The notes: generated from the letters alone by a model not told the origin. DNA of 20,685 nucleotides from Dehalococcoidia bacterium (GCA_030745955.1 JASLNQ010000004.1:1-20685), one strand, 5' to 3'. Shown: positions 1 through 7,637, counted from the stretch's first letter. Numbers and translations: made by a program.

Positions 1-313
1 AGCCGGCCATTCCCCGTTCGTCCATCCAGTACACCGCCGTTTCGGCGTTGTCGTCTGCCACCGGATCAACAAGGCCCATCGAAGCAAAGCGGTCGGGGTA
101 CTTGACCGCCGAGTCGGCAACATACCCGTTGTCCCAGGTCGACCACGATGTCTGCACGAGCACAGTCTTGTCGACGCCGTTGGCGTCCATGTCTTCCAGC
201 AGCATCTCGGCATTGCCCGCCGCCGTCGGCTCAGCGGTCCAACTCGGCGCGGTCGGACCTACCGGAGCAATCGGCGGCATCTCCCATATATGAACATGTG
301 TATCAACAATCAT
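1..313 (-). CDS. Amidohydrolase family 2 (TIM-barrel metal hydrolase), N-terminal fragment
   Basis: The first 104 codons of a gene that continues past the left edge of the window. The protein begins MIVDTHVHIWEMPP; the His-x-His pair (H6, H8) directly after the first beta strand is the metal-binding signature of the amidohydrolase-2 superfamily, which includes decarboxylases and lactonases related to ACMSD. A later segment, VDKTVLVQTSW, fits the second strand of the same barrel. The substrate cannot be told from this fragment. The ATG at 313 is chosen because it gives the family-typical start and has an AGGAG about 11 bases upstream. It lies 74 bp downstream of gcvPB on the same strand, with no terminator seen between them, so it may be co-transcribed with the glycine cleavage genes. 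That link is inference from position only. Confidence 0.8.
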   Translation of the reverse strand, partial: MIVDTHVHIWEMPPIAPVGPTAPSWTAEPTAAGNAEMLLEDMDANGVDKTVLVQTSWSTWDNGYVADSAVKYPDRFASMGLVDPVADDNAETAVYWMDERGMAG

Positions 314-387
314 CTGCGATCACGCTCCTGGATAAGCCAACAAGCAGGCTGAAGCGCCGCGAGTGGACTTTGGGTGTCACGCCAACC

Positions 388-1851
388 TTACTCGTCGCCC
401 CAGCGCAGCACTGGCCTGCGCGCCGCAGCGGCTTCATCGAGGCGGGTTACGGGCAGGTCGTGCGGGGCATCGTGGATGAGATCGGGAGCCGAGTCGGTCT
501 CGCCGTCAATCTGCCGCATCACTGCAACGAAATGATCGAGGGTCTCCTTCGACTCCGACTCGGTCGGCTCAACCATCAGCGCCTCATCCACGATCACCGG
601 GAAATACATGGTCGGCGCGTGAATGCCAAAATCCAGCAACCGCTTGGCAATGTCCAGCCCCGTCACCCCCCGTTTCTTCTGGCGAGATGCAGAAAGCACG
701 GTCTCGTGCATGCAGAACCGGTCGGCGGCAAGGTCGTACCGGTCTCTCAGTTCGACCTGGATGTAGTTGGCCCCGATAATCGCGTTCTCGGAAACCGACC
801 GTAACCCCTCGAGCCCAAGGGTCCGGATGTACGCAAACGCCCTTGCCGCAATCGAAAACGATCCGTGGAATCCGTTGATCGGTCCTATCGAACTCTCCGG
901 GGTTGCGAACACATAGCCGTCGTCAGTTTTTTCGGCCACCGGCTTCGGGAGAAACCCCGCCAGCTCGGCACTCACCATGACTGGCCCTGAACCCGGACCA
1001 CCGCCGCCATGCGGGGTCGAGAACGTCTTATGCAGGTTCGAGTGGCAGATATCGACACCCAGGTCGCCAAACTTCACCAGCCCCAGCAAGGCGTTCAGGT
1101 TCGCCCCGTCGGCATATACGAGCCCACCCGCATCGTGGATGATCTTCGTTATTTCCAGGATATTCGGCTCGAACAGGCCCAGCGTGCTCGGAATCGTGAG
1201 CATGAACACTGCAGTACGCGAATCAGCCAGCTCACGGAGGTTCTCAACATCAACGTTGCCATGATCGTCCGAACGGACCGTCACGACCTCAAGCCCCGCC
1301 ATGGCGGCCGAGGCCGGGTTCGTTCCGTGGGCGGAATCGGGGATGATCGCGACCGTCCGGTCGGCATCACCGTGCAAGTCGTGGTACGCCCGTGCGATCA
1401 ACAGCCCTGCATACTCACCCTGGGCCCCGGCCAACGGAGCAAGCGAAACGCCCGGAAGCCCGGTGATCTCGCCAAGGTCGTCCTGCAGTTCTTTGAGCAG
1501 GCGAATCGCACCCTGGACCGTCTCGCCCGGCTGTAACGGGTGAATATCGGCAAGGCCCGGCAGGTTCGCCAGTTCATCGTTGATCTTCGGGTTGTACTTC
1601 ATCGTGCACGAACCCAGTGGGTAAAAATTCGTATCGATCGAGAAATTCAACTGGCTCAGCATCGAAAAGTAGCGGATCACCTCGAGCTGCGATATCTCGG
1701 GTAACTCGAGGTCCTTCCGGAGCAGCAACGATTCAGGCATATCCTGCTCGGGCACGTCCGACTCAGGCAACGTGAACGCCCTGCGCCCCGGCATTGACCG
1801 GTCCATGAGTAATCGGCGGTCGATTTCGCCGGCCCCAACGCCCAACGTCAT
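388..1851 (-). CDS. gcvPB: Glycine dehydrogenase (decarboxylating), P-protein subunit 2
   Basis: The C-terminal half of the split glycine cleavage P-protein, 487 residues. With GcvPA it forms the PLP enzyme that decarboxylates glycine and transfers the aminomethyl group to lipoylated GcvH. The PLP-binding lysine is K275 in SNLHKTFSTPHGGGGPGSGP, with the family's glycine-rich run straight after it. PGRRAFTLPESDVPE (about 21-35) and FYPLGSCTMKYNP (about 76-88) are also highly characteristic. Its ATG overlaps the gcvPA stop in an ATGA arrangement (1848-1851), which suggests translational coupling and supports this start; an internal Met at residue 16 is a weaker alternative. The split form is common in Firmicutes, Thermotogae, archaea and Chloroflexota, whereas E. 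coli has one fused chain. It is the last recognisable gcv gene of the operon. Confidence 0.97.
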   Translation of the reverse strand: MTLGVGAGEIDRRLLMDRSMPGRRAFTLPESDVPEQDMPESLLLRKDLELPEISQLEVIRYFSMLSQLNFSIDTNFYPLGSCTMKYNPKINDELANLPGLADIHPLQPGETVQGAIRLLKELQDDLGEITGLPGVSLAPLAGAQGEYAGLLIARAYHDLHGDADRTVAIIPDSAHGTNPASAAMAGLEVVTVRSDDHGNVDVENLRELADSRTAVFMLTIPSTLGLFEPNILEITKIIHDAGGLVYADGANLNALLGLVKFGDLGVDICHSNLHKTFSTPHGGGGPGSGPVMVSAELAGFLPKPVAEKTDDGYVFATPESSIGPINGFHGSFSIAARAFAYIRTLGLEGLRSVSENAIIGANYIQVELRDRYDLAADRFCMHETVLSASRQKKRGVTGLDIAKRLLDFGIHAPTMYFPVIVDEALMVEPTESESKETLDHFVAVMRQIDGETDSAPDLIHDAPHDLPVTRLDEAAAARRPVLRWGDE

Positions 1852-3215
1852 CGCGCCGGTCCGATTTCACTCAGGGCGGCAACGAACCTGTCGATATCGG
1901 CCTTCGAACTGGTTTCCGTTACACATACCAGCATGCCGTTTTCCGAACGGTCTGAAATATCGAGCCCGCCAATGATCTTTTGTTCGAGCAAGGCTGCGTT
2001 GATCGTCGCGGGTGATCCCGGACACGTGACGACGAACTCGTGGAAAAAAGGCTTGCCGGGACTACGCGTTTCGCCCGCGCCACCCACACCAGCCGCCTCG
2101 ACACTGAACCCGTCGAGCCCGGCAATCTCCGATGCTGTGTAGTGGGCCTTCTGATAACAAAGGTCCGCCAGTTCCCGCATTCCCTGCTTACCGAGCGTGG
2201 CAACAAACACCGTGACCATCAAGCCGATCAACTGTGTGCTTGTACAGATGTTCGATGTGGCCCGCTCCCGCCGGATGTGCTGCTCTCGGGTCTGCAGCGT
2301 GAGCGCGTAACCCGTCCGTCCCCGCGTATCGGTCGTCCTGCCGATGATCCGACCCGGCATCTGCCTTACATGTGCCTTCTTGCAGGCGAACAGGCCCACG
2401 TAGGGGCCGCCGAACGCCAGCGGCACTCCGAGGGGCTGTCCTTCGGCTGTCACGATGTCTACGTCGAAGTCCCCGGGTGGCCGGAACAGCCCCAGCGCAG
2501 TCGGGTTCACATGGGCGATCGACAGGGCGCCCTTGTCGTGCGCAATTTCCGTGAGACGCCCAACATCCTCGATTTCACCGAAAAAGTTGGGACTCTGAAT
2601 CCCGACACACGCGAGGTCGCCTGGAATATCCGTCGCGCCCGGCTCGATCTCCACAAGCTCGATGTCCTGGTACTTCGCGTAGGCCAGCAGAGTCTCGGGC
2701 AAACGGACGTCGGCCGAAGAAAGCACGCCGACCCGTTTTCGTCTCGTTACGCGGGCAGCCATCAGGCATGCCTCGGCGAACGCCGTGGGGCCGTCGTACA
2801 TTCCGGCGTTGGCCACTTCCATCCCGGTCAACTGGCAGATAACAGTCTGGAATTCGAACCCGACCTGCAGTGTCCCCTGTGCGGCCTCTGGCTGATACGG
2901 CGTATAGGCCGTTACGAACTCGCCGCGTTGCAGGATCGATCGTACGGTCGATGGGATGTAGTGCCGGTACGCCCCGGCGCCAAGGAAAGAGGTGTACCCG
3001 TTCGACGACGAGGCATTTTCAGCCGCGATCGACGCTAATACGGTTTCCAGCTCTTGTTCCGAGAGTCCTGTTTCAAGATCCAGCCGCGGGTGCCTGTATT
3101 CAGCGGGAATATCGCCGATCAGGTCGTCGAGTGAACTGACTCCGATAACACCGAGCATCTCTGCTCGCTCTGAATCGGTTGCCGGAATATACGGGTGGTT
3201 TATGGATGTTTTCAC
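1848..3215 (-). CDS. gcvPA: Glycine dehydrogenase (decarboxylating), P-protein subunit 1
   Basis: The N-terminal half of the split P-protein, partner of GcvPB. Family landmarks are YIPATDSERAEMLGVIGVSS at the start, SFLGAGAYRHYIPSTV, FVTAYTPYQPEAAQGTLQ, MYDGPTAFAEACLMAARVT, and GRTTDTRGRTGYALTLQTREQHIRR written here in two overlapping parts (GRTTDTRGRTGY and ALTLQTREQHIRR). The start is uncertain. An upstream ATG at 3272 would add 19 residues (MPRRTNPRW and onward) but overlaps the 3' end of gcvH by 32 bp and has no family match. The GTG at 3215 places the conserved YIP motif at residue 9, leaves a 25 bp gap after gcvH and gives 455 residues, close to the family norm. Neither start has a convincing Shine-Dalgarno sequence, so translation may depend on coupling to gcvH. 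The stop overlaps the gcvPB start by four bases. Confidence 0.95.
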   Translation of the reverse strand: MKTSINHPYIPATDSERAEMLGVIGVSSLDDLIGDIPAEYRHPRLDLETGLSEQELETVLASIAAENASSSNGYTSFLGAGAYRHYIPSTVRSILQRGEFVTAYTPYQPEAAQGTLQVGFEFQTVICQLTGMEVANAGMYDGPTAFAEACLMAARVTRRKRVGVLSSADVRLPETLLAYAKYQDIELVEIEPGATDIPGDLACVGIQSPNFFGEIEDVGRLTEIAHDKGALSIAHVNPTALGLFRPPGDFDVDIVTAEGQPLGVPLAFGGPYVGLFACKKAHVRQMPGRIIGRTTDTRGRTGYALTLQTREQHIRRERATSNICTSTQLIGLMVTVFVATLGKQGMRELADLCYQKAHYTASEIAGLDGFSVEAAGVGGAGETRSPGKPFFHEFVVTCPGSPATINAALLEQKIIGGLDISDRSENGMLVCVTETSSKADIDRFVAALSEIGPAR

Positions 3216-3240
3216 TGAGTAGGCCAGATTAGAATACCGA

Positions 3241-3615
3241 CTACTCCAACGTGGATTTGTACGTCTCGGCATCCATCAATTCATCAAGCTGGGATGGATC
3301 GGTAACTTCAACCCTGATTAGCCAACCCGAGCCGTATGGATCTTCATTTACGATCTCAGGGCTGTCGATCGGCCCCGTGTTGACCTCAACGATCTTCCCG
3401 CGGACGGGGGACATCAGGTCGCTCACGGCCTTTACCGATTCGATCTCACCGAATTTTTCGAACTGCCCGAGGTCGGTCCCAACGTCGGGAAGATCGACGA
3501 AAACGACATCGCCCAGCGCCTCTTCGGCGAACACGGTCAGGCCGATCTCGGCGATGTTTCCGTCCAGGCGCACCCACTCGTGGTCTTTTGTATATTTGAG
3601 ATCGTCCGGGTACAT
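3241..3615 (-). CDS. gcvH: Glycine cleavage system H-protein (lipoyl carrier)
   Basis: The 124-residue lipoyl carrier that shuttles the aminomethyl group from the P-protein to the T-protein and is re-oxidised by the L-protein. It starts MYPDDLKYTKDHEWVRL, the standard H-protein opening. The lipoylated lysine is K62 in GEIESVKAVSDLMSPV, followed by GKIVEVN and the conserved PYGSGWLIRV near the end. The frame is open further upstream, but the ATG at 3615 is preferred because it matches the family start and has an AGGA six bases upstream; residues before it (MTCLFISEARRR and onward) look like read-through of the spacer. It sits between gcvT, with a 58 bp gap, and gcvPA. No gene for lipoate ligation or dihydrolipoyl dehydrogenase is present in the window. 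Confidence 0.97.
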   Translation of the reverse strand: MYPDDLKYTKDHEWVRLDGNIAEIGLTVFAEEALGDVVFVDLPDVGTDLGQFEKFGEIESVKAVSDLMSPVRGKIVEVNTGPIDSPEIVNEDPYGSGWLIRVEVTDPSQLDELMDAETYKSTLE

Positions 3616-3631
3616 TTTCGTTCCTGTGGTT

Positions 3632-3675
3632 GGCCGTTTCGGCCTCTGTGAAAAACGCGAACAGACGCGCCGTCT
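3632..3675 (-). other. Two small hairpins in the gcvT-gcvH spacer
   Basis: A perfect 5 bp stem with a 3-base loop (AGACG at 3663-3667 and CGTCT at 3671-3675) overlaps the gcvT stop codon and is followed on the minus strand, after about nine bases, by TTTTT. A second stem (GGCCG at 3632-3636 and CGGCC at 3640-3644) ends just before the gcvH ribosome binding site. These could be a weak attenuator or processing site that changes the gcvT:gcvH ratio. The stems are short, so chance is possible. Confidence 0.3.
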
Positions 3676-4813
3676 AGCCTCGCTGATAAAAAGGCATGTC
3701 AACTATCACGGCATCAACCAACCGCCCTCGAATGTCGATCACAACCTGGCTGCCTGCCTCTGCATGCTTTTGCTCAACGTAGCCCATGCCAATACCACCG
3801 TCAACAGTGGGTGAATGGGTACCGGATGTGACTGTGCCGATCACCATAGATTTCTCACCGGCAGACAGAATGTTATGCCCGGTCCGCGGTATCCCCCGGC
3901 CCGTCATTTTGAAACCGATCAAACAGCGCTGTGGTACCTGCTTGGAAAGCCGCCTGAGCGCACTCGCGGCAATGTAGCCGGGTGACTCGAAGTAGGCAAA
4001 CCTGCCGTAGCCGGCCTCAAACGGATTGATTTCGATAGAAAGCTCGGCTCCGTGCAGAGGCAACCCCGCCTCGAGTCTCAGCACGTCCCTGGCCCCGAGT
4101 CCACACTCAACCACGCCGGCGTTCTTCAGGGCCGACCAAAGCCGCACGCCGTCTGCGGCCGGGACAATGATCTCGAAGCCGTCTTCCCCCGTGTACCCGG
4201 TCCGGGCGAGGGTTGCATCGATACCGGCAACCGACGACTCCCCAATGCGAAACCGCCGGATCCCTGAAGCTTCACCGTTCGTCAGCCTGTCGATGATCCC
4301 GACTGCAGTTGGACCCTGTATCGCAATCATCGCGGTCTCGTCGGTAATGACGGTCATGTTGAATTCAGATCCAACGGTAACTGACGGCAAGTCGAAATCG
4401 GTGCCACCTGAAACCCGGGGGTTGATCCAGTCCAGATCGACACCGGTGTTCCCGGCATTGATCACGAGCAGGAACCGCTCGGCACCGGTGCGGTAGATCA
4501 ACACATCATCGATGATCCCACCGGCCTCGTTGCAGATGAAGTTGTACTTAGACCGACCGACCCTGAGCGCAGACAGGTTGGCCGACAGAATGGTCCCCAG
4601 GAACGATTCGGCACCCGGTCCGGTGAATTCCAGCCGCCCCATGTGAGAAATATCGAACATCCCGGCCTTGGTCCGGACCGCTCTCACCTCTGCGATGATC
4701 CCTTCGGTGAATTGAACCGGCATGTCCCAGCCACCGAACGGCACCATCCTTGCACCAGCCCCAACGTGCATTTCGTGAAGCACAGTCTTTTTCAGCGCGT
4801 CGGTGGTCAACAT
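3674..4813 (-). CDS. gcvT: Aminomethyltransferase (glycine cleavage T-protein)
   Basis: The tetrahydrofolate-dependent T-protein, which releases ammonia from aminomethyl-GcvH and forms 5,10-methylene-THF. The open frame runs far upstream without homology. The family start is MLTTDALKKTVLHEMHVGAG at 4813, giving 379 residues, close to the usual 360-375. A GGAG lies just upstream, though its 3-base spacing is short; the ATG at 4855 (MPPYSRPISYEPEW) is a possible alternative adding 14 residues. Clear motifs are ARMVPFGGWDMPVQF, MFDISHMGRLEFTGPGAESF, NEAGGIIDDVLIYR, which holds the conserved aspartate of the folate pocket, and ARTGYTGEDGFEI. It is the first gene of the leftward gcv operon, and its promoter must lie in the short spacer shared with the divergent Rid gene. 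No glycine riboswitch is apparent upstream. Confidence 0.95.
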   Translation of the reverse strand: MLTTDALKKTVLHEMHVGAGARMVPFGGWDMPVQFTEGIIAEVRAVRTKAGMFDISHMGRLEFTGPGAESFLGTILSANLSALRVGRSKYNFICNEAGGIIDDVLIYRTGAERFLLVINAGNTGVDLDWINPRVSGGTDFDLPSVTVGSEFNMTVITDETAMIAIQGPTAVGIIDRLTNGEASGIRRFRIGESSVAGIDATLARTGYTGEDGFEIIVPAADGVRLWSALKNAGVVECGLGARDVLRLEAGLPLHGAELSIEINPFEAGYGRFAYFESPGYIAASALRRLSKQVPQRCLIGFKMTGRGIPRTGHNILSAGEKSMVIGTVTSGTHSPTVDGGIGMGYVEQKHAEAGSQVVIDIRGRLVDAVIVDMPFYQRG

Positions 4814-4946
4814 CCACTCCGGTTCATACGAGATCGGTCGAGAATACGGAGGCATCCGGTGAGGAAGGTCGTCGAACCGGAATACTGGCCCGAATTGAAA
4901 ACGGGCACAAATTAATTTTAACCCGGTTCGAACTAAAATAACCGCC
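4814..4946. promoter_or_regulatory. Divergent promoter region between gcvT and the triple-Rid gene
   Basis: A 133 bp spacer whose right end (about 4891-4940) is clearly AT-richer than its surroundings. It holds a perfect 10 bp palindrome AAATTAATTT (4909-4918), a perfect 8 bp palindrome GTTCGAAC (4926-4933), and an 8 bp inverted repeat, CGAACCGG (4873-4880) against CCGGTTCG (4923-4930). A TAAAAT at 4934-4939 ends seven bases before the plus-strand ATG and could be a -10 box for a leaderless mRNA; no good -35 is visible. The minus-strand promoter for gcvT is not distinct. The palindromes are candidate operator sites. Confidence 0.5.
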
Positions 4947-6134
4947 ATGACCAGCCGTAAATCTTTCGCCCCCACAATCCCGCTACCCGCCGGAGCGCCG
5001 GCTGCCGTGCAGGTCGGCAACAGGTTCTTCACATCGGGCATCGTCTCCGATCGTTCAGGTGGCCTTGAGTCCGAATCCCACCGTGTCTTCCAGTTACTCG
5101 CAGAACTTCTCAGGAGTAGCGGTCTCTCGACGAACGATGTCGTAAGAACTCGCATCTGGCACACGGGCGAACACGGCGCAAACGGCGCAAACGGCGGCCC
5201 AGAGCATGACCCGGACCACGCCCGCGATCCAGGTGAATCCCTGTTGAGATCGGTCCATGGCGTCGTTTTCAGCCATCCTGGCCCGGCCCTCACCGTCGTC
5301 CAGGTCGAACGGCTACCGGGCGGCGCTGCGGTGGCCGTCGAGTTGGAAGCGGTCGCCGAAAGTGGCGACAGCACCGCCAGGTTCGAGTCTGATTTCGAAT
5401 CATCGAGTTCCCTGGCTGTACAGGTGGGCGATGAACTCTGGACATCCGGGCTCAGGGGTGATCCCACTGCGGACAGACCCACCCAGATCAGGCAGGCCGT
5501 TGCCGACGCCTCCGGGCTGATGAAGCGCGCCGGGATTGGTGCTGGCGATATCGTGTCGACGCGGCATTTCATGCGGCATGACGTCCAGTTCGAGTCCGAC
5601 CCGCCCGAGTGGCTGGCGTTCAAAGAGCCGTCCATTCCCACCTCGACCGGCATCGCGGTCAATGGAGTCGGCGCGCCCGATCAGGTGTTCACGTTCGAAC
5701 TGGAGGGCGTTGCGGGCGCTGCGGCGGCCCGGACCAACCTGCGAACCGGCCGCACATTCGAGGTCGAACACAACTACTGCCGTGCCGTCCGAGTTGGCGA
5801 GGGAGACGTGATTTACGTGGCTGGAACGACGTCACTGATTCCCGGCGAAATCATCCAGCACCCCGGCGAAGTCGGTCCCCAGGTCGTAGACACCCTCGAA
5901 ATCATCAGGTGGGCCGTGACCGAACTGGGACTTGAGTGGGACGACCTCGCCCAGACCCGTACGTATGTCGTTGGGGGTGACGAAAAGATCGACGAGGCAG
6001 TCGCCGCCCTGGAGCAATCGCTGCCGAACGCCGACTCCGGGGGCGTTGCGTCTACGGTCGTCGGTGTGCCGGTGTTGGGACGTCCGGGCGTTGTCGTCGA
6101 GATCGAGGCCCGGGCCGTCAGGGCTCCTCGCTAA
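4947..6134 (+). CDS. Protein with three tandem Rid (YjgF/RidA/UK114) domains
   Basis: A 395-residue protein that I read as three consecutive Rid folds, at about 18-138, 155-258 and 277-392. Each has the opening pattern seen in VQVGNRFFTSGIVS, VQVGDELWTSGLRG and VRVGEGDVIYVAGTTS, a helix with the NDVVRTRIW or DDLAQTRTYV type of motif, and a closing strand such as VAVELEAVA or VVVEIEARA. Ordinary RidA is a single domain of about 125 residues that trimerises and hydrolyses 2-imino acids. The arginine that binds the substrate carboxylate in RidA (PARS motif) is replaced here: L115 in PALTVVQVERLP, about T232 in domain 2, and A368 in domain 3. Imine deaminase activity is therefore doubtful. Domain 3 faintly recalls Rid-like domains of FkbO-type chorismatases. 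It is divergent from gcvT and is the only plus-strand gene. No Shine-Dalgarno is visible. Confidence 0.8.
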   Translation: MTSRKSFAPTIPLPAGAPAAVQVGNRFFTSGIVSDRSGGLESESHRVFQLLAELLRSSGLSTNDVVRTRIWHTGEHGANGANGGPEHDPDHARDPGESLLRSVHGVVFSHPGPALTVVQVERLPGGAAVAVELEAVAESGDSTARFESDFESSSSLAVQVGDELWTSGLRGDPTADRPTQIRQAVADASGLMKRAGIGAGDIVSTRHFMRHDVQFESDPPEWLAFKEPSIPTSTGIAVNGVGAPDQVFTFELEGVAGAAAARTNLRTGRTFEVEHNYCRAVRVGEGDVIYVAGTTSLIPGEIIQHPGEVGPQVVDTLEIIRWAVTELGLEWDDLAQTRTYVVGGDEKIDEAVAALEQSLPNADSGGVASTVVGVPVLGRPGVVVEIEARAVRAPR

Positions 6135-7485
6135 ACAGCTGCTCCCAGTTGGGCAGGCTATCGATCTGCGGTTGCCCGAACGGATTGCCCGACCTGAGCA
6201 ACCGGGCGTGACCCGCTGACGAGGTCTTGACCAAGGGCACGGCTGTTTCGCTGGCGAGCGGGGAACCGCCGTCCAGCCCCGTCAACCCCGTTTCGCCCCC
6301 TCTGCCATCAGGACCAGCCCGGTCTCCGGTGTCCCCCAATCCCCTGGAATGCACAACCACGCGAAATCGACCGAGTCCATCCGGGTCGATCAGCGCACCG
6401 ATTCCCGCCCACTCCTCTTCAGACTCCGCTCTCGAAAGCTCCCGCCGCAAAGACTGCTCGTTCACGCCTTTCCTGAACTCTTCGATTCCCAGGTTCACTA
6501 AAAACTCGGTTTGGGTGGCCCTGCCCACAAAGCCAAATCCGGTGGCCGCCAGCGCATGGTCGACGGCCGAGAAATCGACGTGCGACGTGATGTCCTGCTT
6601 CCCGATCCGGCGGAGCGGGTCCTGCCCGAGCGTGTGCTGGTAGTAGCAGCGGAGCGAGCCTTCGGGCCGGGTTGGCGTGTAAAGGTCGGGGCGGTCGTAG
6701 CCGTAGTCGACCGTTATTACGTATCCCCGTTCAAGTGTTGCCGAAACCGCGTCGGCCCACCCGCTGAGTCCCAGGTTAACCTCGCCGCGGTAAGAATCCG
6801 GGAACGATCCAACGAACGAAGCTACCCTCGCCTCGATCTCCAGATCGCTCACATCATCAATAACCTCCACGAACGCCCCGTCCTCGTAGCCGACAAAAAT
6901 CTCACAGACCCTACCCCCATCGATGATGAACCGGTTTACCGGGAAGGCGTCCAGGAGTTCGTTCGAGATCACGCATCCCAGAACGCGACTCGGCAGTTCG
7001 GAAACTTCGCCAACCGGGGGTGCCATTGGCAGCGAACCCGCTTCCAACTTCGGCCGGGTCGCGGACCCCGCTGGTGGCTCAGCAACCGCAGGCGGCACTG
7101 GATCGGTAGCTACATACCGGATGACCGGCGCGAAATCGGGCAGTTCTCGCTCTGCGTATTCAACGATATCCGACCCGAGCACACCCTCACCCGCACCCAT
7201 CTCAACCACCGTGAGCTCACCGGGTGATCCAAGCCGTTGCCACATCTGCCGGAGTTGCAGCGCCAGAAGCGCACCGAACGCTGGGTGGGTGACCGGACTC
7301 GTGAAGTAGTCTCCGTCGGTCCCGACTGGCGTGGTTCCCGGCCTACGCCTTCGAGTCGGGTAGTAGCCGTGGTACTCGTCGTAGAGCGCTGCCTGCATGA
7401 ACGCCTCGAACGTAATCGGACCACGCCGGTTGATATCGGCGATCAACCGTTGTTCCAGTTCGTCAGGCGGCACTGGCGTCGTCAT
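6118..7485 (-). CDS. SAM-dependent methyltransferase, MidA/NDUFAF7 (COG1565) family
   Basis: A class I methyltransferase of 455 residues. The N-terminal GPITFEAFMQAALYDEYHGYY and DGDYFTSPVTHPAFG are signatures of the MidA/NDUFAF7 family. Motif I for SAM binding is VVEMGAGEGVLG at about 93-104; SNELLDAFPVNRF, VITVDYGYDR and GKQDITSHVDFSA follow in family order. In mitochondria NDUFAF7 methylates an arginine of a complex I subunit; bacterial members are mostly uncharacterised, so the substrate is unknown. The last 80 or so residues form a Gly- and Asp-rich tail that looks like an addition to the family core of about 370 residues. The start at 7485 (MTTPVPPDELEQRL) is preferred, because the longer frame would begin inside the upstream terminator. 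The 3' end overlaps the convergent Rid gene by 17 bp. Confidence 0.85.
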   Translation of the reverse strand: MTTPVPPDELEQRLIADINRRGPITFEAFMQAALYDEYHGYYPTRRRRPGTTPVGTDGDYFTSPVTHPAFGALLALQLRQMWQRLGSPGELTVVEMGAGEGVLGSDIVEYAERELPDFAPVIRYVATDPVPPAVAEPPAGSATRPKLEAGSLPMAPPVGEVSELPSRVLGCVISNELLDAFPVNRFIIDGGRVCEIFVGYEDGAFVEVIDDVSDLEIEARVASFVGSFPDSYRGEVNLGLSGWADAVSATLERGYVITVDYGYDRPDLYTPTRPEGSLRCYYQHTLGQDPLRRIGKQDITSHVDFSAVDHALAATGFGFVGRATQTEFLVNLGIEEFRKGVNEQSLRRELSRAESEEEWAGIGALIDPDGLGRFRVVVHSRGLGDTGDRAGPDGRGGETGLTGLDGGSPLASETAVPLVKTSSAGHARLLRSGNPFGQPQIDSLPNWEQLFSEEP

Positions 7486-7544
7486 CTGGCTGCAATCCCC
7501 GCGGAAATCACGAACAAATCCCCCGCAACTCCCGGGCGTTCCCA

Positions 7545-7585
7545 AAAAAACCGGAAACAAAAACGGGGTGCGCATGGCACCCCGT
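7545..7585 (-). terminator. Rho-independent terminator of citrate synthase
   Basis: A perfect 9 bp stem (ACGGGGTGC at 7563-7571 and GCACCCCGT at 7577-7585) with a 5-base loop. On the minus strand it is followed by TTTTTGTTTCC and then a further TTTTTTT run. It lies about 50 bp past the citrate synthase stop and points the same way, so it should end that transcript. The downstream methyltransferase gene would then need its own promoter or read-through. Confidence 0.92.
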
Positions 7586-7637
7586 AATGTTATCGCTGGA
7601 TGTTGCTTTCGCAGAAACCCGTCGGAACTGAAACCGT

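Noticed and set aside
391..411. rifampicin-resistance type substitution in rpoB (residue numbering)
   Set aside because: The key pocket residues D396, H406 and S411 are the susceptible type, so there is no sign of resistance.
2040..3038. 332-codon open frame on the plus strand inside gcvPA
   Set aside because: It lies wholly antisense to a strongly conserved gene, is Arg/Gly-rich and has no recognisable motifs; long antisense frames are expected in GC-rich DNA.
3216..3272. ATG start of gcvPA at 3272
   Set aside because: It overlaps gcvH and adds 19 residues without family match; the GTG at 3215 fits better, though this is not certain.
4814..4946. Glycine riboswitch in front of gcvT
   Set aside because: The spacer is short and shows none of the conserved glycine aptamer blocks.
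4814..5662. Upstream extension of the gcvT frame by about 280 codons
   Set aside because: The extra part is antisense to the Rid gene and has no homology; the family start is at 4813.
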